This document shows positions 37,556 through 46,605 of a stretch of DNA of 64,000 bases, piece by piece. A model generated the notes under the pieces. The model was given only the letters and a program-made list of their open reading frames with translations, searched no databases and was not told the origin of the DNA. This DNA comes from JAWWPG01 sp033850885 (GTDB lineage: Bacteria > Actinomycetota > Actinomycetes > Propionibacteriales > Nocardioidaceae): the NCBI GenBank assembly GCA_033850885.1, contig JAWWPG010000012.1, positions 51,759 to 115,758 of the forward strand. The letters run 5' to 3'. The translations under genes were made by a program, and so were the position numbers. Positions within the stretch are counted from its first letter, which is position 1. Each line of letters opens with the position of its first letter.

Positions 37556-38764
37556 ATGGTTGACCCCATGGCTGCGCGAGAGGACTCCCCGCATCCGCTG
37601 GAGAACCTGTCCGGCACCGGGTCAGCGACGCCCTCCAATGCCTCCGCCGGGGTGTCGCTGACCCGGCAGGCGTCCGACCCGCCGTCGGCGGAGCCCGACC
37701 CGGAGGAGCACCCGTTCGGCCGGCCAGGCCCCCCGATCTCGCGACACTCCCCGTTCTACCGGGGGTTCTGGACGGGGCTCGGCCTGCTGGTGGCGCTGGC
37801 TGCCGGGCTGGCGATCCGGGCAGCGGAGTCGGTCATCGTCCTGGTGATCGTCGCGATCTTCCTCGCCGTCGGGCTGAACCCGATCGTCGAGTGGCTCGAG
37901 CGGAAGGGGCTGAAGCGGCGCTGGGCGGTCCTCGCGGTCACGCTCTTCGTCGTGGCCGTCATCGCCCTGTTCGTGGTGTCGCTGGTCCCCGTACTGCGTG
38001 ACCAGGTCACGTCGATCATCAACAACGCGCCGGGGTGGCTCGACTCGCTGAGCAAGAACAGGACGATCAAGAGCCTCGACAACCGGTACCACGTCATCGC
38101 CAAGCTCAACAAGAAGCTGCAGGACCCCTCGCTCGCGCAGACCGCGTTCGGAAGTCTCTTCACCGTGGGCATCGCTGTGCTCAGCGCGCTGCTCAACGCC
38201 TTCCTCGTCTTCGTGCTGACGCTCTACTTCCTGGCGGCGCTGCCACAGATCAAGAACGCGTGCTACTCCCTTGCCCCGGCCTCGCGGCGTCCTCGAGTGA
38301 GCCAGCTGGGCGACGAGATCCTCCGGCGGGTCGGGGGCTACGTGGCCGGCGCGTTCTTCGTCGCGCTCTGCGCGGGCACGACCTCGTTCCTGTTCCTCCT
38401 GTTCGCCGGCCTCGGCAAGTACGCGCTCGCGCTGGCGCTGGTGATCATGGTGCTCGACTTCATCCCGCTCATCGGGGCCACCATCGGGGCCACCCTCGTG
38501 TCCGTCATCGGCTTCGCCACCTCGCTCAGTGTGGGCATCGCGTGCGTGGTGTTCTACATCGTGTACCAGCAGATCGAGAACTACGTGATCTATCCGCGCA
38601 TCATGCGGTCCTCGGTCGACGTACCCGGCGTTGTCACCGTCGTCGCCGTGCTGCTCGGGGGTACCTTGCTGGGTGTGGTCGGCGCGCTACTCGCCATTCC
38701 GCTCGCGGCGGCCTGCCTGCTGCTCTTCCGGGAGGTCGTCGTGCGCAGGCAGGACGCGTCCTGA
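37556..38764 (+). CDS. AI-2E transporter family (PerM-like) permease
   Basis: A 402-residue polytopic membrane protein. The first 60 residues are disordered and polar, then about seven to eight helices follow (for example FWTGLGLLVALAAGLAIRA and VIVLVIVAIFLAVGLNPIV). The family's conserved stretch PRIMRSSVDVPGVVTVVAV lies before the last helices. The family includes TqsA and Na+/H+ antiporters, so transport of a signal molecule is only one option. ATG 37556 or ATG 37568 may be the start; neither has a clear ribosome site. It follows the coiled-coil gene by 28 bp. Confidence 0.8.
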   Translation: MVDPMAAREDSPHPLENLSGTGSATPSNASAGVSLTRQASDPPSAEPDPEEHPFGRPGPPISRHSPFYRGFWTGLGLLVALAAGLAIRAAESVIVLVIVAIFLAVGLNPIVEWLERKGLKRRWAVLAVTLFVVAVIALFVVSLVPVLRDQVTSIINNAPGWLDSLSKNRTIKSLDNRYHVIAKLNKKLQDPSLAQTAFGSLFTVGIAVLSALLNAFLVFVLTLYFLAALPQIKNACYSLAPASRRPRVSQLGDEILRRVGGYVAGAFFVALCAGTTSFLFLLFAGLGKYALALALVIMVLDFIPLIGATIGATLVSVIGFATSLSVGIACVVFYIVYQQIENYVIYPRIMRSSVDVPGVVTVVAVLLGGTLLGVVGALLAIPLAAACLLLFREVVVRRQDAS

Positions 38765-38808
38765 CCGACGTCGCCGGGCTGGCAGCCGCGCTTGCCGTTG
38801 GCCCCGCC

Positions 38809-39558
38809 TCAACCGCCGAGAACCTTCGGGGACTCGTGCTCCATCTCCCCGTCCCAGGTCGTGGGAAGGGGGGCGGCCTTCGGGTTGAGCCGCTCGACCA
38901 CGAGGTCGAGCACGAGATCGGCTTGTCCCACCCACAGGTGCTTCCCCCCGGGTACGGCGACCACCTCGGCCTGCGGAATCGCGGCGAAGCGCTGTCGCGC
39001 CTCCTCGGGGCGAAGGTAGTCGTCGTACTCCGGCACGATCGCGACTACGGGCTTGCCGGAGTCCGCCCAGGCGGCCATGTCCTTGTCGGTCGCGAAACGC
39101 AGCGGCGGCGAGAGCAGGACCGCCCCCACGACGACCGCCTCGTTACCGTACTTCAGCGCGAGGTCGGTACCGAACGACCAGCCGACGACCCAGCAGCACG
39201 GAAGCTCCGCGAACTCGACATACTCGACGGCTGCCCCGACGTCGAAGCGCTCCCCCACGCCCTCGTCGAAGGAACCCTGGCTGACACCGTGGGCGCTCTG
39301 CGTGCCACGAGTGTTGAACCGGACCACCGCGATGTCTGCCAGGGCCGGCAGCCTGGCCGCCGCCTTGCGGAAGATCTGGCTGTCCATCATGCCGCCATGG
39401 GTCGGGAGCGGGTGCAGGCACAGCATGGTCGCCACCGGCTCGGCCTCGGGTGGCAGGGCGACCTCCCCGACCAGGCTCAGGCCGTCAGCGGTCGACAGTG
39501 CCAATGCCTCGCGACGCGCGGGCAGCACCGAGTTCGACCGGATCCGCTTGCTGGTCAC
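38809..39558 (-). CDS. Alpha/beta hydrolase
   Basis: A 249-residue hydrolase. The catalytic triad is seen as the Ser of VVGWSFGTDLAL (GxSxG), an Asp in IVPEYDDYLRPEEA and the His of PGGKHLWVGQ. The HPLPTHGGMMDS segment near residue 50 forms the oxyanion region, and FNTRGTQSAHG resembles the dienelactone-hydrolase/serine aminopeptidase group. The start is GTG 39558, 4 bp after the dehydrogenase stop, so the two are cotranscribed. The substrate is unknown; thioester or ester cleavage linked to acyl-CoA metabolism would suit the context. Confidence 0.8.
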   Translation of the reverse strand: MTSKRIRSNSVLPARREALALSTADGLSLVGEVALPPEAEPVATMLCLHPLPTHGGMMDSQIFRKAAARLPALADIAVVRFNTRGTQSAHGVSQGSFDEGVGERFDVGAAVEYVEFAELPCCWVVGWSFGTDLALKYGNEAVVVGAVLLSPPLRFATDKDMAAWADSGKPVVAIVPEYDDYLRPEEARQRFAAIPQAEVVAVPGGKHLWVGQADLVLDLVVERLNPKAAPLPTTWDGEMEHESPKVLGG

Positions 39559-39562
39559 CGGC

Positions 39563-41344
39563 TCAGCGCGGCGAGTAGACGCGGAAGCCTCGGCCGGTCT
39601 TCCGCCCGAGGTAGCCGGCGGTCACCATGTGCTCGAGCAGTGGAGCCGGCGCGAAGCCTGGTTCGCGGAACTCGAGGTACAGCTGTCGCTGGATCGTCAG
39701 TGACACGTCGTTCCCGACGACATCGAGGAGCTCGAACGGCCCCATCGGCAGCGCACAGCCCTGCTTCATCGCCGTGTCGATGTCGTCCGCGTCGGCGTAA
39801 TGAGCCTCGAGCATCCGGACGGCGTCGTTGAGGTAGGGGAACAACAGCGAGTTGACGACGAAGCCGGCTCGGTCGCCGCAGGAGACGGGGTGCTTGCCGA
39901 TGGCCAGACACAGGGCCCGCACGGTCTCGGAGACGTCCGCGCCCGTCGACACCGTCGAGACCACCTCGACAAGCTCCATCGCCTGGGCGGGGTTGAAGAA
40001 GTGCATGCCGACCACGTCGGACGGTCGGCCCGTGACCGTGGCCAGCTCGATCACCGGAAGGGAGGACGTCGTGGTCGCCAGGATCGCACCGGGCCGGCAG
40101 ATCTCGTCGAGGTTCTCGAACAAGGCCCTCTTGACACTGAGGTCCTCCGCGATGGCCTCCAGCACGAGGTCGACATCGGCCAGGTCGTCGAGCCTGGTGG
40201 AGCCCTGGACCCTCGCAAGTGCCGCGACCCGAGCCGGCTCGTCGAGCCTGCCTCGCTGGACGGACTTCTGCAGACTCCGGTCGAGGTTCTCGCGGAGCGC
40301 CGCGACCTTCTCGGGACTCCGGGTGACATACGTGACGTCGATGTCCGCCTTCGCGAACACCTCCACGATGCCGGTCGCCATGGTGCCGGAGCCGACGACT
40401 CCCACCCGCCGTATCGGCCGGACGAGCTCGGGTCTCGACCCCGCCGCCGGCGTCAGAGCGTCGTCGACGACAGCCGGGCTGTCGGGTGCCTGGTAGGTGT
40501 AGAAGCCGCGGCCGGTCTTGCGGCCGAGCAGGCCGGCGGTGCTCATCTGCTTGAGGATGGGGGCCGGAGCGTGGAGGCGGTTCCGCCCCTGCCGGTACAT
40601 GGTCTCGAGGATCTCGTACGCCGTGTCCAGGCCGATCAGGTCGAGGAGCGCGAGTGGACCCATGGGGTAGCCGCAGCCGAGCCTCATGGCCGCGTCGATG
40701 TCCTCCCGCGTGGCGTAGTGGCTCTCGAACATGGAGACCGCGTGGTTGAGGTAGCCGAAGAGCAGCGCGTTGGCGATGAACCCGGCCTGGTCACCCACCG
40801 AGACCGGGTTCTTGCCCAGCCGGCGAGCGAGCCCCTTCATCTCCTCCACGACCGCGGGCTCGGTCACGACGGTCCGGATCACCTCCACGAACTGCTGCAC
40901 GGGTGCCGGGTTGAAGAAGTGCATCCCGATCACGCGCCCGGGTTGGGAGGTCGCGGCCGAGATCTCGGTGACGCTCAGCGACGACGTGTTGGTGGCGAGC
41001 ACCGCATCCGGCCGGACGATCTCGTCGAGCTGCTGGAACACGCTCCGCTTGAGGTCGAGCCGCTCGACCACGGCTTCGACGACGAGGTCGCAGTCCTTGA
41101 GGTCGGTGAGCGACGTACTGAAGGTGAGCCGGTCGAAGATCGCCTGCTGCTCATCCGGTTCGAGCTTTCCCCGCGCGACAGCCCGGTCGGTCGAGTGCCG
41201 GACGTGAGCCCGCCCACGCTCGAGCTGCTCGTCGCCCTGCTCCACCCCGACGACGGCGAAACCGTTGCGGGCGAAGACCTCGGCGATCCCGGCACCCATG
41301 GTGCCGAGTCCCACGACGCCGACGGTGGTGAACTCTCGTGCCAT
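39563..41344 (-). CDS. Tandem 3-hydroxyacyl-CoA dehydrogenase
   Basis: A 593-residue protein made of two full 3HCDH units of about 285 residues. Each half has its own NAD site (VGVVGLGTMGAGIAEVF; VGVVGSGTMATGIVEVF), TSSL serine segment, catalytic GMHFFNPA, and C-terminal GRKTGRGFYTY or GRKTGRGFRVYS. Both halves keep the catalytic His (in HFFNPA) and Asn (GFIANALL; GFVVNSLL), so two active sites are possible. The reaction is (S)-3-hydroxybutyryl-CoA to acetoacetyl-CoA or the longer-chain equivalent, linking the thiolase and Ccr steps. Confidence 0.92.
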   Translation of the reverse strand: MAREFTTVGVVGLGTMGAGIAEVFARNGFAVVGVEQGDEQLERGRAHVRHSTDRAVARGKLEPDEQQAIFDRLTFSTSLTDLKDCDLVVEAVVERLDLKRSVFQQLDEIVRPDAVLATNTSSLSVTEISAATSQPGRVIGMHFFNPAPVQQFVEVIRTVVTEPAVVEEMKGLARRLGKNPVSVGDQAGFIANALLFGYLNHAVSMFESHYATREDIDAAMRLGCGYPMGPLALLDLIGLDTAYEILETMYRQGRNRLHAPAPILKQMSTAGLLGRKTGRGFYTYQAPDSPAVVDDALTPAAGSRPELVRPIRRVGVVGSGTMATGIVEVFAKADIDVTYVTRSPEKVAALRENLDRSLQKSVQRGRLDEPARVAALARVQGSTRLDDLADVDLVLEAIAEDLSVKRALFENLDEICRPGAILATTTSSLPVIELATVTGRPSDVVGMHFFNPAQAMELVEVVSTVSTGADVSETVRALCLAIGKHPVSCGDRAGFVVNSLLFPYLNDAVRMLEAHYADADDIDTAMKQGCALPMGPFELLDVVGNDVSLTIQRQLYLEFREPGFAPAPLLEHMVTAGYLGRKTGRGFRVYSPR

Positions 41345-41407
41345 CCCGCGAGTCTGTCACGAGCCCCGCTCTGGATACCAAACAGGTAGCACGGGAGACT
41401 TGGCGTC

Positions 41408-42079
41408 GTGCGCATCGTCATCGCCCGCTGCCAGGTGGACTACGCCGGGCGGCTCACGGCGCACCTGCCGATGGCGACCCGGTTGATCGTCGTGAAGGCG
41501 GACGGCTCGGTGCTGGTGCACGCCGACGGCGGTTCGTACAAGCCGCTGAACTGGATGTCTCCCCCGTGCACGTTGATCGAGGGCCACTCGGAGGATGGCG
41601 CTGTCGAATGGGTGGTGGAGGCGAAAGGCGGTGACACCCTGCGCATCCTTGTCGCGGAGGTGCTGAGCGACTCGTCGTACCAGTTGGGCGTCGACCCCGG
41701 TCTGCAGAAGGACGGAGTCGAGCGGCATCTCCAGGAGCTGCTGGCGGACCACCCGACCCGGCTTGGCACCGGCCTCTCGCTGGTACGGCGTGAGTACCCC
41801 ACCGCCATCGGACCGGTGGACCTGCTCTGCCGGGAGGGAGCCGGCTCCGTGGCCGTGGAGGTCAAGCGACGCGGCGAGATCGACGGCGTGGAGCAGCTGA
41901 CCCGCTATCTCGACCTGCTCAACCGCGACCCGCTCCTCGCGCCCGTGCGCGGGATCTTCGCCGCCCAGGAGATCAGGCCACAGGCCCGGACCCTCGCCAC
42001 CGACCGCGGGATCACCTGCGTCGTGGTCGACTACGACGAGCTGCGCGGGATGGACGACCCGACCGCCCGGCTCTTCTGA
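41408..42079 (+). CDS. nucS: Mismatch-specific endonuclease NucS/EndoMS
   Basis: Cleaves both strands at G-T, G-G and T-T mismatches in the MutS/MutL-independent repair of actinobacteria and archaea. 223 residues from GTG 41408. The RecB-like nuclease residues D138 (IGPVDLLC), E151 and K153 (VAVEVKRRGEIDG) are in place, as is the following QLTRYLDLL. The C-terminus ends PTARLF, consistent with the short sliding-clamp-binding tail of the family. Its last 49 bp are overlapped by the opposite-strand flavoenzyme gene. Confidence 0.95.
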   Translation: MRIVIARCQVDYAGRLTAHLPMATRLIVVKADGSVLVHADGGSYKPLNWMSPPCTLIEGHSEDGAVEWVVEAKGGDTLRILVAEVLSDSSYQLGVDPGLQKDGVERHLQELLADHPTRLGTGLSLVRREYPTAIGPVDLLCREGAGSVAVEVKRRGEIDGVEQLTRYLDLLNRDPLLAPVRGIFAAQEIRPQARTLATDRGITCVVVDYDELRGMDDPTARLF

Positions 42080-43053
42080 TCCGGAGCACGCCTGGCCGGG
42101 ACGGGGACGGCCCTTCGCTGAGGCACCAGCTGCTGGACGAGCGTCACGACCTCGTCCGCGCAGCCCCAGGAGACGGTGACCCCTGCCCCGCCGTGCCCGT
42201 AGCAGTGCACGACCCGGTTGTGCACTGACGTCTGCTCGACGTCCAAGCGGACCTCGGGCCGCGCGGGGCGCAGTCCCACCCGTTGCGCGACGATGTGTGC
42301 CTCGGCGAGCTCGGGGACCAGCGCCGTCGCCCGCCCGAGGATCTGGGCGGCCGCACCCGGGTCCGGGCTGGTGTCCCAGTCGCCCGCGATGTCGGTGCCT
42401 CCCAGGATGACGTCGTGGGAGCGTGGTACGACGTAGGTGAGCCCGGCTCCGTCGAGGACCCACGACTCGAGCCCGACCTGGGTCATCACGAGCACCTGAC
42501 CGCTAACCGGGCTCAGGCTCCGGTCCCCCACCAGGCTGCGGGCTCCCAGCCCGGCACAGTTGACGACAACCCCGGCATCATCTGGAAGCGCCCACAGCGC
42601 GACCCGGGTCATGGACCCGCCGAGGGCCTCGAGGCGCGCCTGCAGCCAGCCGAGGTAGAGCGGCATCTCGACAACGGGGGTGACGAAGGACCAGCCACCG
42701 GCAAAGGTGGGGGGAACGGAGTCGAGCGGTCGGAGCCCGGGCACCAGTGGCGACCACCAGGGCTGGGCCGCCGGTTCGCGCAGGAGCTCGCTCCCCTGCC
42801 TCATGGCGACCCCGGCACCGGGCTCGTCGGCCAGCCGTTCGAACTCGGCAAGGCTTCGACCCGCCCATTCGAAGGCCCGGTCGAGGGGCCGGATCAGGTA
42901 GGGGTACCAGATCGCAGCGGCGACGGCGGACGTCGTCTCGAGCGGCATCTCCCGCGCCAGCACCTCTACCTCGAAGCCCGCCTGGGCCAGCCGGACGCCC
43001 GCCGTGAGCCCGATCACGCCGGCACCCACCACGACGACACGACCGGCTGACAT
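42031..43053 (-). CDS. FAD-dependent D-amino-acid-oxidase-like enzyme
   Basis: A 340-residue flavoenzyme of the DAO family. The FAD fingerprint VVVVGAGVIGLTAGVRLAQAG opens the protein, split here after the second glycine. The second cofactor region VVHCYGHGGAGVTVSWGCA is near residue 285. VVNCAGLGARSL and a Tyr/Arg-containing substrate region (WYPYLIRPLD; RVGLRPARPEVRL) match D-amino-acid oxidases. The substrate could be D-Asp, D-Glu or a neutral D-amino acid. The last 20 residues are low-complexity and come from antisense reading of the nucS end, so the native stop may be an acquired extension. Confidence 0.85.
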   Translation of the reverse strand: MSAGRVVVVGAGVIGLTAGVRLAQAGFEVEVLAREMPLETTSAVAAAIWYPYLIRPLDRAFEWAGRSLAEFERLADEPGAGVAMRQGSELLREPAAQPWWSPLVPGLRPLDSVPPTFAGGWSFVTPVVEMPLYLGWLQARLEALGGSMTRVALWALPDDAGVVVNCAGLGARSLVGDRSLSPVSGQVLVMTQVGLESWVLDGAGLTYVVPRSHDVILGGTDIAGDWDTSPDPGAAAQILGRATALVPELAEAHIVAQRVGLRPARPEVRLDVEQTSVHNRVVHCYGHGGAGVTVSWGCADEVVTLVQQLVPQRRAVPVPARRAPDQKSRAVGSSIPRSSS

Positions 43054-43192
43054 CTCGAGCAGCCCTCCTGAGCCCGGGTCACGCCCCTGCGACGGTGACC
43101 ATCGGCCATCCTATTCGCCTCGCCGACTCCCCTGACGAGACACGTGACCGCCCAAGGAGCCGAGATGCAAGCCGGGACGGGACGGGGTCCGG

Positions 43193-43804
43193 CTAGACCG
43201 GCGCACCGGCCCAGGTGCGCAGCAGCCACCCATCTGCGTCAGCCGTGACCTCGCAGGTCGCACAGTTCGCGGGCAGCCGGCCGCGGGCGTAGTCGGGGGG
43301 CACGTTCCTGGCCAGCCTGGGCACGGTCACAGAGATCGCGCCGCCGTGGCTGACAACGAGGACGGTCTCGCCCCGGAACTGGTCGGCCGCCGACTCCAGC
43401 TCGGCGCTCATCCGTCGTACGACGTCGGCTCCCGTCTCGGCGGTGGGAGGACAAGCCGCGAGGTCGCCGTCGAGCCACCGCATGAAGATGCTGTCGAACA
43501 GAGCGTCCGGGTCGGGCTGGCCGACGAAGCCACCCATCGCCGCCTCGCGGAGGTCTCGCCGGACGCGGACCGGGGCACCGAGCGTGGCGGCGACGATCTC
43601 GGCGGTCTGCACCGCTCGGGACATGTCACTGCACCAGATCGCAGCGACCCTACGATCGGCCAGGTCGAGGGCCAGCGCGGTCGCCTGCTTGCGGCCGAGG
43701 TCGGTCAGCCAGCCGCCGTCGTCGCTGCCGACACCTGGCTCGTCGTAGGTCGCCTGGCCGTGCCGGGCGACGATGAGGGTCGCCGGACAGAAGAGATCGC
43801 TCAC
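43193..43804 (-). CDS. Histidine phosphatase (phosphoglycerate mutase-like) family protein
   Basis: A 203-residue phosphatase from GTG 43804. The phosphohistidine motif is LIVARHGQATYDE (RHG at about residue 14), the second catalytic His is in VLVVSHGGAISVT, and the acid is in RRDLREAAMGGFVG. Such proteins range from phosphoglycerate mutases to broad phosphatases; the poor match to the mutase surface and the 200-residue length favour a phosphatase such as a CobC- or GpmB-like enzyme. Upstream in-frame codons continue past the start but overlap the divergent acetyltransferase gene. Confidence 0.82.
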   Translation of the reverse strand: MSDLFCPATLIVARHGQATYDEPGVGSDDGGWLTDLGRKQATALALDLADRRVAAIWCSDMSRAVQTAEIVAATLGAPVRVRRDLREAAMGGFVGQPDPDALFDSIFMRWLDGDLAACPPTAETGADVVRRMSAELESAADQFRGETVLVVSHGGAISVTVPRLARNVPPDYARGRLPANCATCEVTADADGWLLRTWAGAPV

Positions 43805-43890
43805 CGCGAGCCCGCTGGACCAGCCGGCGTCAGGTAAGGCGACGGTGACTGCACGAAAACAGGCTAGCGGGCCCCGATAGGTTCGTGCGT

Positions 43891-45057
43891 ATGGCGAAGA
43901 CCCGAGTGCGCGACCTCGTGCTGGCTGACCGCGACGAGGTTCTCGACGTCCGACATCGGTCCTTCGGCGCGCTGGCCGAGGACTCCCGGTCCTGGTGGGA
44001 GACGCGTTTCGAACAGAGCATCGCCGCCCGACGGGCGATCGGCGTCGACGACGGCTCACGGCTCGTCGCGACTGCCAGGATCCATGACTACCGCCAGTTC
44101 TGGGGTGGCCGGTCGCTGCCGATGGCGGGCGTGGCCGGGGTGGTTGTCGCTCCGGAGTGGCGCGGGCGCGGCGTCGCCACGTTGCTCATGACCGCGGTCC
44201 TCCACCGGGCCGCGGAGCTCGGAGACGTGCTGTCGGTGCTGTTCCCGGCCGCCGTGCCGCCGTACCGGAGACTCGGCTGGGAGATGGCCGGCGCGATGTC
44301 CCGGACCACGTTCGCAGCCGAGGGGCTTCGCCGCCTCGGTGCCTCGACGGTTCGGGTACGTCGAGCGACGCTCGAGGACACCGACGAGATCGTGCACTGC
44401 CTGCGGACGTCGTCACAGCGGAGCCGCGCCTGCGGACCGCTCGACCTGACGCAGGCCGATGTGCGGGAGATGCTCGCCGACGATGACAACTTCTGCTACC
44501 TCGCGGAGGACGGGGTGTTGGTCTATGCCTGGGAAGGGGGCGACCTGCGCGTCGAGCGGCTGGCGGCCCAGAGCGCACAGACGACCCGGGCACTGTGGTC
44601 GATCGTCGGATCCGGCTCATCGGTTGCCCGCCGCGTGCACAGCTACCAGCCCGCCCACGACCCGATCCACTGGGTCCTGGGTGACAAGGCGGACCTCGAC
44701 GTGTCGGAGGACCGCTGGCTGCTCCGGATCGTCGATCCGCGCGCCGCGGTCTCCGGGCGGGGCTTTCCGCTCGGGGTCACCGCCGACGTACCCCTCACCC
44801 TCGAGGATCCGTGGCTCGATGCGGGCGCGGGCTCGTTCCGGCTCCGGGTGTCCGACGGTACCGGGGAGCTGCTGCCCGCCGACGATACGGCGACCGACCC
44901 GGTGCGCCTCGGGCCGAACGGCTTCGCTGCGCTGTACGCCGGCACTCCGGTGGCGACGCTGAGGACCGCCGCGCTGATGACGGGTGGCAGCGCCGTCCAT
45001 GACGGCCTGCTGGAGTCGGCGTTCGCGTCCCGGTGCTACCTGACCGACAGCTTCTGA
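43891..45057 (+). CDS. Eis-like GNAT acetyltransferase with sterol-carrier-type C-terminal domain
   Basis: A 388-residue protein of the enhanced intracellular survival family: an N-terminal GNAT domain with the acetyl-CoA loop VVVAPEWRGRGVATLLM, a second degenerate GNAT unit and a C-terminal SCP2-like domain. The Tyr of PPYRRLGWE aligns with the general acid of Eis, and the protein ends in phenylalanine (LTDSF), matching the C-terminal Phe carboxylate that acts as base in Eis. Mycobacterial Eis acetylates amines including aminoglycosides; the native substrate here is unknown. An in-frame GTG at 43885 is an alternative start. Confidence 0.83.
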   Translation: MAKTRVRDLVLADRDEVLDVRHRSFGALAEDSRSWWETRFEQSIAARRAIGVDDGSRLVATARIHDYRQFWGGRSLPMAGVAGVVVAPEWRGRGVATLLMTAVLHRAAELGDVLSVLFPAAVPPYRRLGWEMAGAMSRTTFAAEGLRRLGASTVRVRRATLEDTDEIVHCLRTSSQRSRACGPLDLTQADVREMLADDDNFCYLAEDGVLVYAWEGGDLRVERLAAQSAQTTRALWSIVGSGSSVARRVHSYQPAHDPIHWVLGDKADLDVSEDRWLLRIVDPRAAVSGRGFPLGVTADVPLTLEDPWLDAGAGSFRLRVSDGTGELLPADDTATDPVRLGPNGFAALYAGTPVATLRTAALMTGGSAVHDGLLESAFASRCYLTDSF

Positions 45058-45124
45058 CGCCGGCTGCACGGGGCGGCCGGGCCGCACGGTTGCACTAACG
45101 TCGCACCCTGGCGACGATGAACAC

Positions 45125-46531
45125 GTGACGAACCATCCGTACGACTACGATCTGCTCGTCATCGGGAGCGGTCCCGGTGGGCAGCGGGCCGCCGTGGCCG
45201 CGGCCAAGCTGGGCAAGCGGGTCGCGGTCGTGGACCGGCGGGACATGGTCGGGGGCGTCTGCATCAACACCGGGACGATCCCGAGCAAGACGATGCGCGA
45301 GGCCGTGCTCTACCTGACCGGCCTCGCGCAGCGGGACATGTACGGCGCCAGCTACCGCCTCAAGGAGGAGATCCTCGTCTCGGACCTGACGGCGCGCACC
45401 CAGCACGTCATCGGGCGCGAGATCGAGGTGGTGCGCAGCCAGCTGCTCCGCAACCACATCCAGCTGCTCGCCGGGACCGCCACGTTCGTGGACCCGCACA
45501 CGATGCGGGTCGACGGCCACGAGCACGTCATCGTCTCCGCCGACAAGATCGTGCTAGCGCCAGGGACCCAGCCGGCGCGACCGTCCCAGATCGAGTTCGA
45601 CGACCAGCACGTAGTGGACTCCGACGGCATCTTGTCGCTCGAGTCGATCCCCTCCTCGATGCTCGTCGTCGGTGCTGGGGTCATCGGGATCGAGTACGCG
45701 TCGATGTTCGCAGCACTCGGTACCCGCGTCACAGTCGTCGACCAGCGTCCGCGCATGCTGGACTTCTGCGACGAGGAGATCGTGGAGTCGCTGCAGTTCC
45801 ACCTGCGCGACCTCGCGGTCTCCTTCCGCTTCGGGGAGCAGGTGGAGAAGGTCGAGATCGGCCGGAATGGGACGATCACCAGCCTGGCGAGCGGAAAGCG
45901 GATCCCGGCCGAGACCGTGATGTACTCGGCCGGCCGACAGGGTGCGACCAGCCAGCTCGACCTGGACAAGGCGGGAATCACGGCCGACAAGCGCGGCCGG
46001 ATCGAGGTGGACGCGTCGTACCGGACGGGCGTTGAGCATATCTACGCGGTGGGCGACGTCATCGGATTCCCGGCTCTCGCTGCGACGAGCATGGAACAGG
46101 GCAGGCTCGCGGCGCTGCACGCGATGGGAGAGGACACGCACAGCCTGACGGCGCTTCAACCCATCGGGATCTACACGATCCCGGAGATCTCGTACGTCGG
46201 AGCCACCGAGTCGGAGCTCACCGCAGAGTCCGTTCCCTACGAGGTGGGGTTGTCCCGCTACCGCGAGCTCGCCCGGGGACAGATCGTCGGCGACTCCTAC
46301 GGGATGCTCAAGCTCATCGTGCATGCCGTCGAACGCTCGATCCTCGGCGTCCACATCTTCGGCACCGGAGCCACGGACCTCGTGCACACCGGCCAGGCCG
46401 TGATGGGCTGTGGCGGCACGGTGGACTACCTCGTCAACACGGTGTTCAACTACCCGACCCTGTCAGAGGCCTACAAGGTGGCAGCCCTCGACGCCACGAA
46501 CAAGCTCCGCACCCTCGACCGCCTGCTCTGA
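45125..46531 (+). CDS. sthA: Soluble (Si-specific) NAD(P)+ transhydrogenase
   Basis: Flavoprotein that balances NADPH and NADH pools. 468 residues from GTG 45125. FAD site LLVIGSGPGGQRAAVAAAKLG, split here near its end, then GGVCINTGTIPSKTMREA, where the second redox cysteine of dihydrolipoamide dehydrogenases is Thr, as expected for SthA. The NAD(P) motif is VVGAGVIGIEYASMFAALG, followed by HIYAVGDVIG. The NADPH drain of the nearby Ccr makes cofactor balancing useful, though this link is an inference. Confidence 0.93.
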   Translation: MTNHPYDYDLLVIGSGPGGQRAAVAAAKLGKRVAVVDRRDMVGGVCINTGTIPSKTMREAVLYLTGLAQRDMYGASYRLKEEILVSDLTARTQHVIGREIEVVRSQLLRNHIQLLAGTATFVDPHTMRVDGHEHVIVSADKIVLAPGTQPARPSQIEFDDQHVVDSDGILSLESIPSSMLVVGAGVIGIEYASMFAALGTRVTVVDQRPRMLDFCDEEIVESLQFHLRDLAVSFRFGEQVEKVEIGRNGTITSLASGKRIPAETVMYSAGRQGATSQLDLDKAGITADKRGRIEVDASYRTGVEHIYAVGDVIGFPALAATSMEQGRLAALHAMGEDTHSLTALQPIGIYTIPEISYVGATESELTAESVPYEVGLSRYRELARGQIVGDSYGMLKLIVHAVERSILGVHIFGTGATDLVHTGQAVMGCGGTVDYLVNTVFNYPTLSEAYKVAALDATNKLRTLDRLL

Positions 46532-46605
46532 CCCTGGGCAGCTGTGCTCATCCGAGCAGCCGCCCTGCGTCTCACGAGTGTCCGCCGACAGCGGCGCGGT
46601 AGTGG

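Noticed and set aside
43150..43250. Possible tiny gene with AAGGAG and ATG at about 43163
   Set aside because: It gives fewer than 30 codons, overlaps the end of the histidine phosphatase gene on the other strand and is Arg/Pro-rich.
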